Source: Muribaculaceae bacterium
Lineage (GTDB): Bacteria; Bacteroidota; Bacteroidia; Bacteroidales; Muribaculaceae
Length of the DNA stretch: 8,975 nucleotides
Assembly (NCBI GenBank): GCA_902836725.1
Contig: CADFRV010000100.1
Span: forward strand, 1 to 8,975
Reading direction: 5' to 3'
Shown here: positions 1 through 5,931 of the stretch, piece by piece
Numbering within the stretch: position 1 is the first letter of the stretch
Layout of the letters: the number at the start of each line of letters is the position of its first letter
Made by a program: the position numbers and the translations under genes
Notes under the pieces: generated by a model
What the model was told of the DNA's origin: nothing
What the model saw: the letters and a program-made list of their open reading frames with translations, nothing else
Databases searched by the model: none

Positions 1-55
1 CGCCTCTCGGCACGCGCACCTGAAACGCGCGCGTCTACCATTCCGCCACCTGGGC
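1..55 (-). tRNA. tRNA-Leu (anticodon CAG), 5' part only
   Basis: Read on the minus strand, the sequence starts at base 55 with acceptor arm GCCCAGG. It continues with a D-arm (GCG, loop AATGGTAGA, CGC), a five-pair anticodon stem (CGCGT/GCGCG) around loop TTCAGGT, and the start of a long class II variable arm. The anticodon CAG (plus-strand bases 20-22) reads CUG leucine codons, and the long variable arm fits tRNA-Leu. The T-arm and 3' acceptor strand lie beyond the left edge of the window, so the gene is partial here and pairing of the acceptor stem cannot be verified. Confidence 0.93.
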
Positions 56-66
56 TTGGTACGCTC

Positions 67-124
67 AAAACCGCCGTATTTTCAAGGGGATCAAAAGGTT
101 TCAGGAGCCTTTTGAAGCGGTTTT
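67..124 (-). other. Structured 5' leader of tRNA-Leu
   Basis: Two nested inverted repeats lie between the promoter and the tRNA. The outer stem pairs AAAACCGC (67-74) with GCGGTTTT (117-124). The inner stem pairs TCAAAAGG (91-98) with CCTTTTGA (108-115). Both are 8 bp and perfect, with a 16-base bulge on one side and one base on the other. The structure would form in the precursor transcript upstream of the RNase P site. Its role (processing, stability or pausing) is unknown. Confidence 0.45.
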
Positions 125-139
125 TCGCTTTCAGTGATG

Positions 140-171
140 CAAAGGTACGGCGATTTTTTTTAATGTGCAAA
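140..171 (-). promoter_or_regulatory. Bacteroidota-type promoter for tRNA-Leu
   Basis: On the minus strand there is a -33 TTTG (bases 171-168), a 20-base spacer and a perfect -7 element TACCTTTG (bases 147-140). This matches the TTTG / TAnnTTTG consensus of the Bacteroidota primary sigma factor. The start of transcription would fall near base 134, giving a leader of roughly 80 bases before the tRNA-Leu 5' end at 55. Confidence 0.8.
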
Positions 172-445
172 TGTTTTGGGAAATTTTGAAGCGAACGCCG
201 TTAAAAAACAATGCATGCAGCTTTTGATATTGCATTGAAAACACATTGAAAATTCTACCTTCCCCTAAAGAATACATGACCCGTTTTCAGAGATTACAAT
301 CATTTATATCGGACTCAAACTTACTTATTCACAACGGAATATAGCAGGTTACATAAGGCCGCATGCCCGGTGGGGAATATACCGGCCATACAGAAAACAT
401 CACTTTATCACGAAAAGGGGATTGCAATAAAACTATATCATTTAT
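172..445. other. Gene-free stretch between tRNA-Leu and the met operon promoter
   Basis: I see no credible gene on either strand. The left part is A/T rich. It holds a 9-base direct repeat CATTGAAAA (233-241 and 244-252, period 11) and a small inverted repeat CCGGT/ACCGG (367-371 and 381-385). Neither resembles a known site. The stretch separates two divergent transcription units. Confidence 0.5.
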
Positions 446-476
446 TTTGCCGTTTGAAATATAACGACTAACTTTG
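446..476 (+). promoter_or_regulatory. Promoter of the methionine operon
   Basis: The -33 TTTG (446-449) is followed by exactly 19 bases and a perfect -7 element TAACTTTG (469-476), matching the Bacteroidota housekeeping consensus. Transcription should begin near 482-484, about 40 bases before the leader peptide start codon at 523. No other equally good promoter is visible between here and metY. Confidence 0.85.
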
Positions 477-522
477 CGACGTAATAAAACTGACATTTTT
501 AGATAATCCGACTTCCGGTCTC

Positions 523-624
523 ATGAAACAGTACGCCATACATAGCGCCAGATACTTCGGCCTGCCCGCGGGCAAGTCGATGATGGAGATGATGTGCATG
601 CGCAGCCGACGGAGCCGGGTGTGA
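523..624 (+). CDS. Met-rich leader peptide of the metY-metX-hom operon (attenuator peptide)
   Basis: This short open frame encodes 33 residues, beginning MKQYAIHSAR. Its key feature is the segment MMEMMCM (residues 20-26, bases 580-600), with five methionine codons in seven, followed by a basic tail RSRRSRV and a TGA at 622-624. It starts about 40 bases after the predicted transcription start. It ends 29 bases before a perfect intrinsic terminator that stands in front of methionine biosynthesis genes. In proteobacterial amino-acid operons, runs of codons for the end product in such peptides let the ribosome sense charged tRNA; here methionyl-tRNA supply would be sensed. The peptide itself probably has no other role. 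What is seen is the frame, its composition and its position; the regulatory function is inferred. It is too short for usual gene callers. Confidence 0.8.
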   Translation: MKQYAIHSARYFGLPAGKSMMEMMCMRSRRSRV

Positions 625-664
625 AGATTGTCACATACATATACCATCATAACGAACCGGCTCC
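611..664 (+). promoter_or_regulatory. Predicted antiterminator structure of the met leader
   Basis: GGAGCCGG (611-618), in the last codons of the leader peptide, is perfectly complementary to CCGGCTCC (657-664), the 5' arm of the downstream terminator. Between them sits a small hairpin, TGTGA (620-624) with TCACA (631-635), which overlaps the leader stop codon. When the ribosome is held at the Met codons (580-600), 611-618 stays largely free and can capture the terminator arm, so transcription continues. When the ribosome reaches the stop codon at 622-624 it covers 611-618 and the terminator can form. The complementarity is seen; the switching is inferred. Confidence 0.7.
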
Positions 665-692
665 TGAACATCTCGGGAGCCGGTTCGCTTTT
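653..692 (+). terminator. Intrinsic terminator (attenuator) in front of metY
   Basis: CGAACCGGCTCC (653-664) pairs perfectly with GGAGCCGGTTCG (676-687): a 12-bp G/C-rich stem with an 11-base loop. It is followed by a short T run (689-692). It lies inside the transcribed leader, 43 bases before the metY start, so it can only make sense as a conditional terminator. The T tract is modest in length, which suits a leaky, regulated stop. Confidence 0.8.
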
Positions 693-734
693 ATCAAATC
701 AGAAAAATTCAAACATAAAAGATATTCACAGAAG

Positions 735-2039
735 ATGGACATTAAAAAACTTGGATTCGAGACCCGCCAGATCCACGCCGGCCTCAACAAGCAGGACCCG
801 ACCTGCGCGCGCGGAGTTGCCATTTATCCCACTGCCGCATACCGTTTCAACACCTGCGACCATGCCGCGAAACTATTTGAGCTCTCCGAACCCGGCAACA
901 TATACACCCGTCTGCAGAACCCGACCACCACGGCCTACGAAGAGCGTATAGCGGCCCTTTACGGCGGTGTTGGCGCCCTCGCTCTCTCTTCGGGCATGTC
1001 GGCCATACTCATTGCCGTGACATCGCTTGCTTCGCAGGGCGACAACATCGTGGCGTCACCGTTGCTTTACGGCGGCACATACAACCAGTTCCGCCATACG
1101 CTCCGGCGCCTTGGCATTGAGGTGCGCATCGCCACAGGCGAAGAACCTGCTGATTTCGCACAGCTCGTGGACAACCGCACCCGCGCCATCTTCTGTGAAA
1201 GCATGGGCAACCCCACATGCGGCGTAGCCGACATAGAGGGAATAGCCGCCGTAGCCCACGAAAACGGCATTCCATTGATTGTAGACAACACTTTCGGAGC
1301 CGGAGGCTACCTATGCAATCCCTTCGAGTGGGGAGCGAACATCGTGGTTGACTCCGCCACAAAATGGATCAACGGACATGGCACCGCAATGGGGGGCATC
1401 ATCGTCGACGGGGGTAATTTCAACTGGGGCAACGGCAATTTCCCCGCCATCGACGGCCCCTCCGAGGGATACCACGGTCTCAATCTGTATGAGACATTCG
1501 GGCCGGCCGCGTTTATTGTTAAATGCCGTGTCGACGGCCTCCGCGACCTCGGGGCATGCCCCTCACCCTTCGACAGCTACCTGATGCTGCTGGGCCTGGA
1601 GACACTCTCGTTGCGGGTGCGCCACCAGGTGGAAGCCACACGTACACTGGCCGAACACCTGCGCGGGCATCGTGCGGTGGAAAACGTGTCGTTTGTCGGC
1701 TTCGAGGAACATCCGTCCCACACGCTCGCCGCAAAATATTTCCGTTTCGGATCATCGGCAGTGCTCAACGTAGAACTGAAAGGCACTGTCGACACCACCG
1801 TGCGTTTCGTCGAGGCGTTGCAGCTCGCCGCCCACATGACAATGATCGGAGACTCCATAACCGTGGTCACCCATCCCGCTTCCACCACCCACAAGCAGCT
1901 GAGCGACGCCGATCTCAAAGCGGCCGGGGTGACCCCCACGCTCCTGCGCATATCCCTCGGCCTTGAAGACCCGCGCGACATAATCACCGATTTCGAGCAG
2001 GCATTCGCCAAAGCCGGCCTGACCGATGGCGCACAGTGA
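735..2039 (+). CDS. metY: O-acetylhomoserine sulfhydrylase (O-acetylhomoserine aminocarboxypropyltransferase)
   Basis: This cytosolic PLP enzyme replaces the acyl group of O-acetylhomoserine with sulfide, giving homocysteine and acetate. The 434-residue product is typical for the family. It opens with the family signature GFETRQIHAG (residues 7-16). It has the PLP phosphate-binding YTR (57-59) and SSGM (85-88), the cofactor-pyridine Asp in LIVDNTF (D184), the Schiff-base lysine in SATKW (K210), and the C-terminal THPASTTHKQL and LLRISLGLED motifs. I choose ATG 735 because homology starts there. The same frame stays open back to an ATG at 594, but that codon lies inside the leader peptide and would require translating through the terminator. 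It is the first structural gene of the operon, with metX starting 28 bases after its stop. Expression is probably controlled by the attenuator at 523-692. A related PLP enzyme such as cystathionine gamma-synthase is less likely given the length and the metX neighbour. Confidence 0.93.
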   Translation: MDIKKLGFETRQIHAGLNKQDPTCARGVAIYPTAAYRFNTCDHAAKLFELSEPGNIYTRLQNPTTTAYEERIAALYGGVGALALSSGMSAILIAVTSLASQGDNIVASPLLYGGTYNQFRHTLRRLGIEVRIATGEEPADFAQLVDNRTRAIFCESMGNPTCGVADIEGIAAVAHENGIPLIVDNTFGAGGYLCNPFEWGANIVVDSATKWINGHGTAMGGIIVDGGNFNWGNGNFPAIDGPSEGYHGLNLYETFGPAAFIVKCRVDGLRDLGACPSPFDSYLMLLGLETLSLRVRHQVEATRTLAEHLRGHRAVENVSFVGFEEHPSHTLAAKYFRFGSSAVLNVELKGTVDTTVRFVEALQLAAHMTMIGDSITVVTHPASTTHKQLSDADLKAAGVTPTLLRISLGLEDPRDIITDFEQAFAKAGLTDGAQ

Positions 2040-2067
2040 ACACCCCTTTCCGGAACACAGAAAGAAA

Positions 2068-3099
2068 ATGGAAAATAGCGTAAAAACATTCCGATACACA
2101 GAACCGTTTAAACTCGAGAAAGGGGGCGAGTTGCACGGCCTCACCATCGCTTACCACACCTACGGAACGCTCAACCCACAGCGCGACAACGCCATATGGG
2201 TATGCCACGCCCTTACCGCCAACAGCGATGTGGCCGACTGGTGGCCACACACCGTGGAGGCCGGCTGCTTTCTCGACCACTCAAGATGGTTCGTGGTATG
2301 CGCCAACATAATCGGCTCATGCTACGGCACCACCGGCCCGCTTTCCGTAAACCCCGCCACAGGCATGCCATACTACGACGAATTTCCACAGCTCACAATC
2401 GGCGATCTCGCCCGGGCGCACTCCCTCCTGGCCGACCATCTGGGGCTCACCCGCATACATGCGCTTGTAGGAAGCTCGGTGGGAGGATTCCAGGCCGTGG
2501 AATGGGCTTGCCGCGAACCGGAACGTTTCGGCCGCATAGCCCTCATCGCCACCGACGCCAAAGCGTCGCCGTGGACCATCGCCATCGACGAGACACAACG
2601 CATGGCCATAAAAGCCGATACCACCTACGGGGAACACAGACCCGACGCCGGCCTCGCCGGCCTCGCCGCCGCACGTGCCATAGGGCTGCTCACCTATCGC
2701 GGCCCCGAAGGGTACAACCGCACACAGCAGAACCATGCCGACACCCCCGCAGGCACCCACCGTGCATGCACCTACCAAAGGTATCAGGGCGAAAAGCTGT
2801 GCCGGCGCTTCAATGCCTACTCATATGTGACGATACTGGACACGTTCGACACCCACGACGTAGGGCGCAACCGTGGAGGCATCGCCCGCGCGCTCTCGGA
2901 AATCACGGTTCCGGTAACGGTAGTAGGCATAACCACAGACCTCATTTTCACCCCCGATGAAATGCGGGCTCTCGCCGCCATGTTTCCCTGCGCCACCTAC
3001 CGCGAAATCGACTCACCTTTCGGACACGACGGTTTCCTTGTGGAACACGGCCAGCTCAACGACATACTCAACGACTTTTTCAACCCACAGACCATATGA
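2068..3099 (+). CDS. metX: Homoserine O-acyltransferase (MetX, probably acetyltransferase)
   Basis: This alpha/beta-hydrolase-fold enzyme activates homoserine by acylating its hydroxyl with acetyl-CoA or, in some family members, succinyl-CoA. The 343-residue product shows the MetX block CHALTANSDVADWW (46-59), the nucleophile elbow GSSVGG with S137, the Asp of the triad in TTDLIF (D291) and the His in FGHDGF (H320). I prefer ATG 2068 because MetX-like sequence begins soon after it. An in-frame ATG at 2026 would overlap the end of metY and add 14 residues without family resemblance. The TGA stop overlaps the hom ATG, so the two are probably translationally coupled. The product feeds MetY directly. 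Acetyl rather than succinyl specificity is inferred from pairing with MetY, since family assignment alone does not settle acyl choice. Confidence 0.92.
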   Translation: MENSVKTFRYTEPFKLEKGGELHGLTIAYHTYGTLNPQRDNAIWVCHALTANSDVADWWPHTVEAGCFLDHSRWFVVCANIIGSCYGTTGPLSVNPATGMPYYDEFPQLTIGDLARAHSLLADHLGLTRIHALVGSSVGGFQAVEWACREPERFGRIALIATDAKASPWTIAIDETQRMAIKADTTYGEHRPDAGLAGLAAARAIGLLTYRGPEGYNRTQQNHADTPAGTHRACTYQRYQGEKLCRRFNAYSYVTILDTFDTHDVGRNRGGIARALSEITVPVTVVGITTDLIFTPDEMRALAAMFPCATYREIDSPFGHDGFLVEHGQLNDILNDFFNPQTI

Positions 3100-4313
3100 A
3101 TACCATAAAGATAGGACTATTCGGCTTCGGCACCGTAGGCCAGGGCATCTACCACGTGCTCGGACAAGCCAAAAACGCCCATGCCGAAATAAAGCGCATA
3201 TGCGTGCGCGACCTCTCCAAACCTCGCTCGGCCGCAGTGCCATCGGCCCTCTTCACCGACAAGGTCGAGGATATACTCGACGATCCTGACATCAACCTCA
3301 TCGTGGAAGTGATCGACAACCCCGAGGCCGCCTACGACATAGTCACCACAGCCCTGCGCCGGGGCATCGACGTGGTATCGGGCAACAAGGCAATGCTCGC
3401 ACGCCATCTTCCGGAACTTATCGACCTGCAGAGGCGCCATAACGCAGCCCTCCTCTACGACGCTTCGTCATGCGGATCCATCCCTGTGATACGCAATCTC
3501 GAGGAATATTACGACAACGATCTGCTCCTGGAGGTGAAAGGCATCCTCAACGGATCCTCCAACTATATCCTCTCGCGCGTATTCGACCACGGCGAGAGCT
3601 ACAGCCAGGCGCTCGACCGCGCCCGTCAGCTCGGTTTCGCCGAGAGCGACCCCACATTCGACATCGGTGGATGGGACGCACTGTTCAAGCTCATCATCAT
3701 CACAGTGCATGCCCTCGGCGAGTATGTGGCGCCGGAGCGCATCTTCACCTACGGCATACAGAACATACACGACGCCGACATACGCTACGCCCGCGAAAAA
3801 GGGATGAAAATAAAACTTGTGGCACAGGTGGCCAAAGTGAGCGACACAGCTTTCACCATGTTCGTGATGCCGGAATTTGTCGGACCCGAAAAATATATCT
3901 ACAGCGTCGACGACGAGTACAACGGTGTGGTCATACGAGGTGAGTGCTACGACCGCCAGTTCATGTTCGGCAAAGGGGCCGGCAGCCTTCCCACCGCCTC
4001 ATCCATACTCAGCGACATAATGGCGCGGCGCCACCACTACCGGTATGAATATAAGAAAATGGCATATCTCGACCGCCCGACCTATACCACCGACGTGACC
4101 CTGCGCATATACGCACGCTACCGCACAACTGACATTCCCGCAATCCTCCCCTTCCGGAAGATCACGGAGATGTATATATCGGAGGGAAGCAACTACGTCA
4201 TCGGCGACATACAGCTCTCCGACCTCATCGCCAACCGCGGACAGCTCGACGCGCCTGACATTTTCATCGCCAACCTCTCCCGCTTCTTCAGCGACCGCGA
4301 CGTATCGCGCTGA
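3096..4313 (+). CDS. hom: Homoserine dehydrogenase, monofunctional
   Basis: This enzyme reduces aspartate semialdehyde to homoserine with NAD(P)H, the branch-point step that supplies MetX. The 405-residue protein begins with a Rossmann motif GLFGFGTVGQG (7-17). It carries the catalytic-site lysine in SGNKAM (K98), NGSSNYI (152-158), and the substrate-binding set E183, D189, D194, K198, with the same spacing as E208/D214/D219/K223 of yeast Hom6. There is no aspartokinase domain, unlike ThrA-type fusions. The last ~75 residues (from TDVTLRIYARY) could be a degenerate ACT-like regulatory segment, but this is uncertain. Its ATG overlaps the metX TGA as ATGA. Its placement in a methionine operon suggests a homoserine supply dedicated to methionine rather than threonine. 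The next gene converges 24 bases after the stop, and no strong terminator is visible between them. Confidence 0.92.
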   Translation: MNTIKIGLFGFGTVGQGIYHVLGQAKNAHAEIKRICVRDLSKPRSAAVPSALFTDKVEDILDDPDINLIVEVIDNPEAAYDIVTTALRRGIDVVSGNKAMLARHLPELIDLQRRHNAALLYDASSCGSIPVIRNLEEYYDNDLLLEVKGILNGSSNYILSRVFDHGESYSQALDRARQLGFAESDPTFDIGGWDALFKLIIITVHALGEYVAPERIFTYGIQNIHDADIRYAREKGMKIKLVAQVAKVSDTAFTMFVMPEFVGPEKYIYSVDDEYNGVVIRGECYDRQFMFGKGAGSLPTASSILSDIMARRHHYRYEYKKMAYLDRPTYTTDVTLRIYARYRTTDIPAILPFRKITEMYISEGSNYVIGDIQLSDLIANRGQLDAPDIFIANLSRFFSDRDVSR

Positions 4314-4337
4314 GACACGCCACCGTGCGCCCCTGCG

Positions 4338-5294
4338 TCAGCCCACCTCGAACCGAGGTTTAAGACTCGGCAGGCACCCTATCGACTCCTTGAAGAAACA
4401 TAATCCCTCCGAGGGTATCCCATCCTCGGAGGAGGGGCCGATATCAAGAATCCCGGCTCCCAGTCCCCGGCATATATGAAACACCTCAGGCGCGAAACGG
4501 TGCATGGGATACAGCTCCTCCCACCCCGGAGCGTCCCCCCAGTATACCACCTGCATTATCCCCGGCGCCACACGATACACGAGCGCGGCCGCCACATCCC
4601 TCCCCTCCAGGCTCATGGCGATGAACTCCGCGCGGGCCACCTCTGCCGTGCGCTTCACATCGTCAAGCGACATGCGCAAGGGGTAGCCCTTGTGTGCGCG
4701 GTTGGCAGCTATGATGCCATACACACGCTCCACATCCTCCTCCCTGTTGCGGTCAAGCAGTTCTACGCGGAAAGGGGTCCGGAGCGCCTTCCTGAACTTC
4801 ATCCTCGACTTTGAATTCATCCAACCGGCCACAGCCTCCTGCCACTCCCCCCCGGGGACACGCTCAAGCGGGTAATGGTAATTCACATCGGCATACATCA
4901 GCCTCCCTTTTCTCAGCAGCGACGACTTGAATTTCGGAAGTAGCTCCGGCGCATAAAAATCGGGAGGCAGGAAAAGCTCCGCCTTCATCCCGCGCCCGGC
5001 GGCATACTCCCCCAGGAGCGCCGCAGCCTCGTCAGTCACCCCTATCATCTGCCGGCTGTTGTTGTAGCAGAATCCCCCGAAAGGCGCCGAGAACGGAGAA
5101 AGGAGACGCCCTCCCCTCTCACCGAGCACAATCCCCACACGCACACGGCTGTCTGCGAAAACCAGGTAATGTATGTCATCACATTTGCCACGGTTCAGCT
5201 CCGTGAACGCCACACCGTTGAACATATGCGGACATCCCTCCGGAAACAGTCCGGCGAACCGGCATGCGTCGACCCTTTCAATTCTCATTGCCAT
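4338..5294 (-). CDS. FemAB/GNAT-like acyltransferase of unknown substrate
   Basis: The 318-residue soluble protein has no signal peptide or membrane segment. Its layout suggests the double-GNAT fold of FemAB/BioF2-like acyltransferases. The N-terminal lobe contains LLSPFSAPFGGF (64-75). A basic segment MNSKSRMKFRKA (159-170) resembles the start of the second lobe. The acyl-CoA-type lobe has NRAHKGYPLRMS (198-209), FIAMSLEGRDVAAALVY (224-240) and GILDIGPSSEDG (281-292). In this superfamily the enzymes transfer an acyl or aminoacyl group to an amine; the substrate cannot be told from sequence. I take the ATG at 5292-5294; a second ATG two codons later (5286-5288) is equally possible. It is transcribed alone and converges on hom, so it is probably not part of the methionine pathway. 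Family assignment is by pattern recognition, not alignment. Confidence 0.75.
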   Translation of the reverse strand: MAMRIERVDACRFAGLFPEGCPHMFNGVAFTELNRGKCDDIHYLVFADSRVRVGIVLGERGGRLLSPFSAPFGGFCYNNSRQMIGVTDEAAALLGEYAAGRGMKAELFLPPDFYAPELLPKFKSSLLRKGRLMYADVNYHYPLERVPGGEWQEAVAGWMNSKSRMKFRKALRTPFRVELLDRNREEDVERVYGIIAANRAHKGYPLRMSLDDVKRTAEVARAEFIAMSLEGRDVAAALVYRVAPGIMQVVYWGDAPGWEELYPMHRFAPEVFHICRGLGAGILDIGPSSEDGIPSEGLCFFKESIGCLPSLKPRFEVG

Positions 5295-5352
5295 ACGAAA
5301 CGTTTTTTAATTCCACCGTCCACGTGCCAGCAGGGCATATCCGGTGTTACGG

Positions 5353-5386
5353 CAAATTTAATCATATTTCTCCACTTCACCCCAAA
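5353..5386 (-). promoter_or_regulatory. Probable promoter of the acyltransferase gene
   Basis: On the minus strand, TTTG (5386-5383) is followed after 22 bases by TAAATTTG (5360-5353), which fits the TAnnTTTG -7 consensus. The spacer is a little longer than the usual 19-20. The transcript would start near 5347, about 50 bases before the ATG at 5294. It is divergent from the tRNA-Ser promoter. Confidence 0.6.
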
Positions 5387-5420
5387 CACGGAACATATTA
5401 AACAAAAACAGCCCCGAATA

Positions 5421-5452
5421 TTTGCACAACTCAAAAATAAGACCTAATTTTG
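5421..5452 (+). promoter_or_regulatory. Promoter of tRNA-Ser
   Basis: TTTG (5421-5424), a 20-base spacer and TAATTTTG (5445-5452) match the Bacteroidota promoter consensus. Transcription should start near 5458, about 58 bases upstream of the mature tRNA 5' end. Confidence 0.8.
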
Positions 5453-5458
5453 CACCTC

Positions 5459-5496
5459 GAAGAGCAGACAGCAGCTCTTCCTGTCGCAAAAGACAG
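5459..5496 (+). other. Tandem hairpins in the tRNA-Ser leader
   Basis: GAAGAGC (5459-5465) pairs with GCTCTTC (5474-5480), and CTGTC (5481-5485) pairs with GACAG (5492-5496). A second copy of GACAG at 5467-5471, in the first loop, could compete for CTGTC. The leader therefore starts as a hairpin almost at the predicted first transcribed base. This may protect or help process the precursor; no function is established from the sequence. Confidence 0.4.
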
Positions 5497-5515
5497 CCAT
5501 ACTTTGCCACAATCT

Positions 5516-5603
5516 GGAGTGATGCTCGAGTGGCTGAAGAGGCACGCCTGGAAAGCGTGTATACGCCAAAAGCGTATCCCGAGTTCGAATCTCGGTCACT
5601 CCG
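5516..5603 (+). tRNA. tRNA-Ser (anticodon GGA)
   Basis: The 88-base gene folds as a complete class II tRNA. The acceptor stem is GGAGTGA/TCACTCC with discriminator G5603. The anticodon stem CACGC/GCGTG surrounds loop CTGGAAA with anticodon GGA at 5550-5552. The long variable arm is ATACGC/GCGTAT. The T-arm CCGAG/CTCGG encloses TTCGAAT. It reads UCC and UCU serine codons. The CCA end is not encoded (the next bases are CCT), so it must be added enzymatically. The long variable arm confirms serine identity. Confidence 0.97.
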
Positions 5604-5610
5604 CCTGAAG

Positions 5611-5646
5611 AAATCCCGCAAGCAGAATTTGCCTGCGGGATTTTTT
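5611..5646 (+). terminator. Intrinsic terminator after tRNA-Ser
   Basis: AAATCCCGCA (5611-5620) pairs perfectly with TGCGGGATTT (5634-5643), followed by a T run to 5646. It begins seven bases after the tRNA and should end its transcription. The cassette starting at 5689 then needs its own promoter or read-through, and I see no clear promoter in the remaining ~40 bases. Confidence 0.85.
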
Positions 5647-5688
5647 GCCGTAAGCGATATGACAGAACCGATATTATAGAGCCTGAAA

Positions 5689-5931
5689 ATGGCTGAAGCC
5701 CGCGTAGCAAAACGAGTAAGTGAGGGAGGCCACAACATCCCCACCGAAACAATTCACCGCCGTTATTGGCTAGGATTACAGAACTTTTTCGATATATTCG
5801 CACCGATTGTTGATAGCTGGATGTTTTTCGACAATGAGCATGATGCACAATTATTAGCTAATAATCACGCGGTAATCGAGAATAATAAATTCACCGAAAT
5901 TTTTGAACTATGTCAGGACAAGAAGAAATAA
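5689..5931 (+). pseudogene. C-terminal remnant of a zeta-toxin-like kinase
   Basis: The 80-residue open frame resembles the C-terminal end of zeta-toxin family proteins, which are P-loop kinases that phosphorylate UDP-N-acetylglucosamine sugars or related small molecules. The recognisable part is ARVAKRVSEGGHNIP (residues 4-18), then an RRY (24-26) and FDIFAPIVDSWMFFDN (34-49). The nucleotide-binding Walker A region and the rest of the catalytic core, normally over 100 residues upstream, are missing. An in-frame TAG at 5677-5679 and the tRNA terminator leave no room for them. The protein should be catalytically dead, though the remnant frame itself is undamaged. Its end overlaps the next gene by 22 bases. 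It is visibly richer in A/T than the met genes, in keeping with horizontal origin. Family recognition is from memory of the motif pattern. Confidence 0.7.

Noticed and set aside
545..555. 11-base match GCGCCAGATAC at 545-555 and 8796-8806
   Set aside because: Repeats of this length are expected by chance in a 9-kb window, and the flanks share no similarity.
594..734. N-terminal extension of metY from ATG 594
   Set aside because: It overlaps the leader peptide and terminator, has no family resemblance, and the MetY signature begins just after ATG 735.
477..734. SAM riboswitch in the met leader
   Set aside because: No SAM-I, SAM-II or related core was recognised. The structure is explained by the Met-rich peptide and the antiterminator/terminator pair.
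2026..2067. Alternative metX start at 2026 overlapping metY
   Set aside because: The extra 14 residues are not MetX-like; ATG 2068 places the conserved N-terminal sequence near the start and gives a normal 28-base gap.
4345..4362. Hairpin ACCTCG/CGAGGT followed by TTT as the operon terminator after hom
   Set aside because: Only six pairs with a three-base loop and TTTAAG behind it, and it lies inside the 3' end of the converging gene. Too weak to call.
5422..5679. 85-residue open frame across tRNA-Ser and its terminator
   Set aside because: It runs through a complete tRNA and an intrinsic terminator and has no protein-like features.
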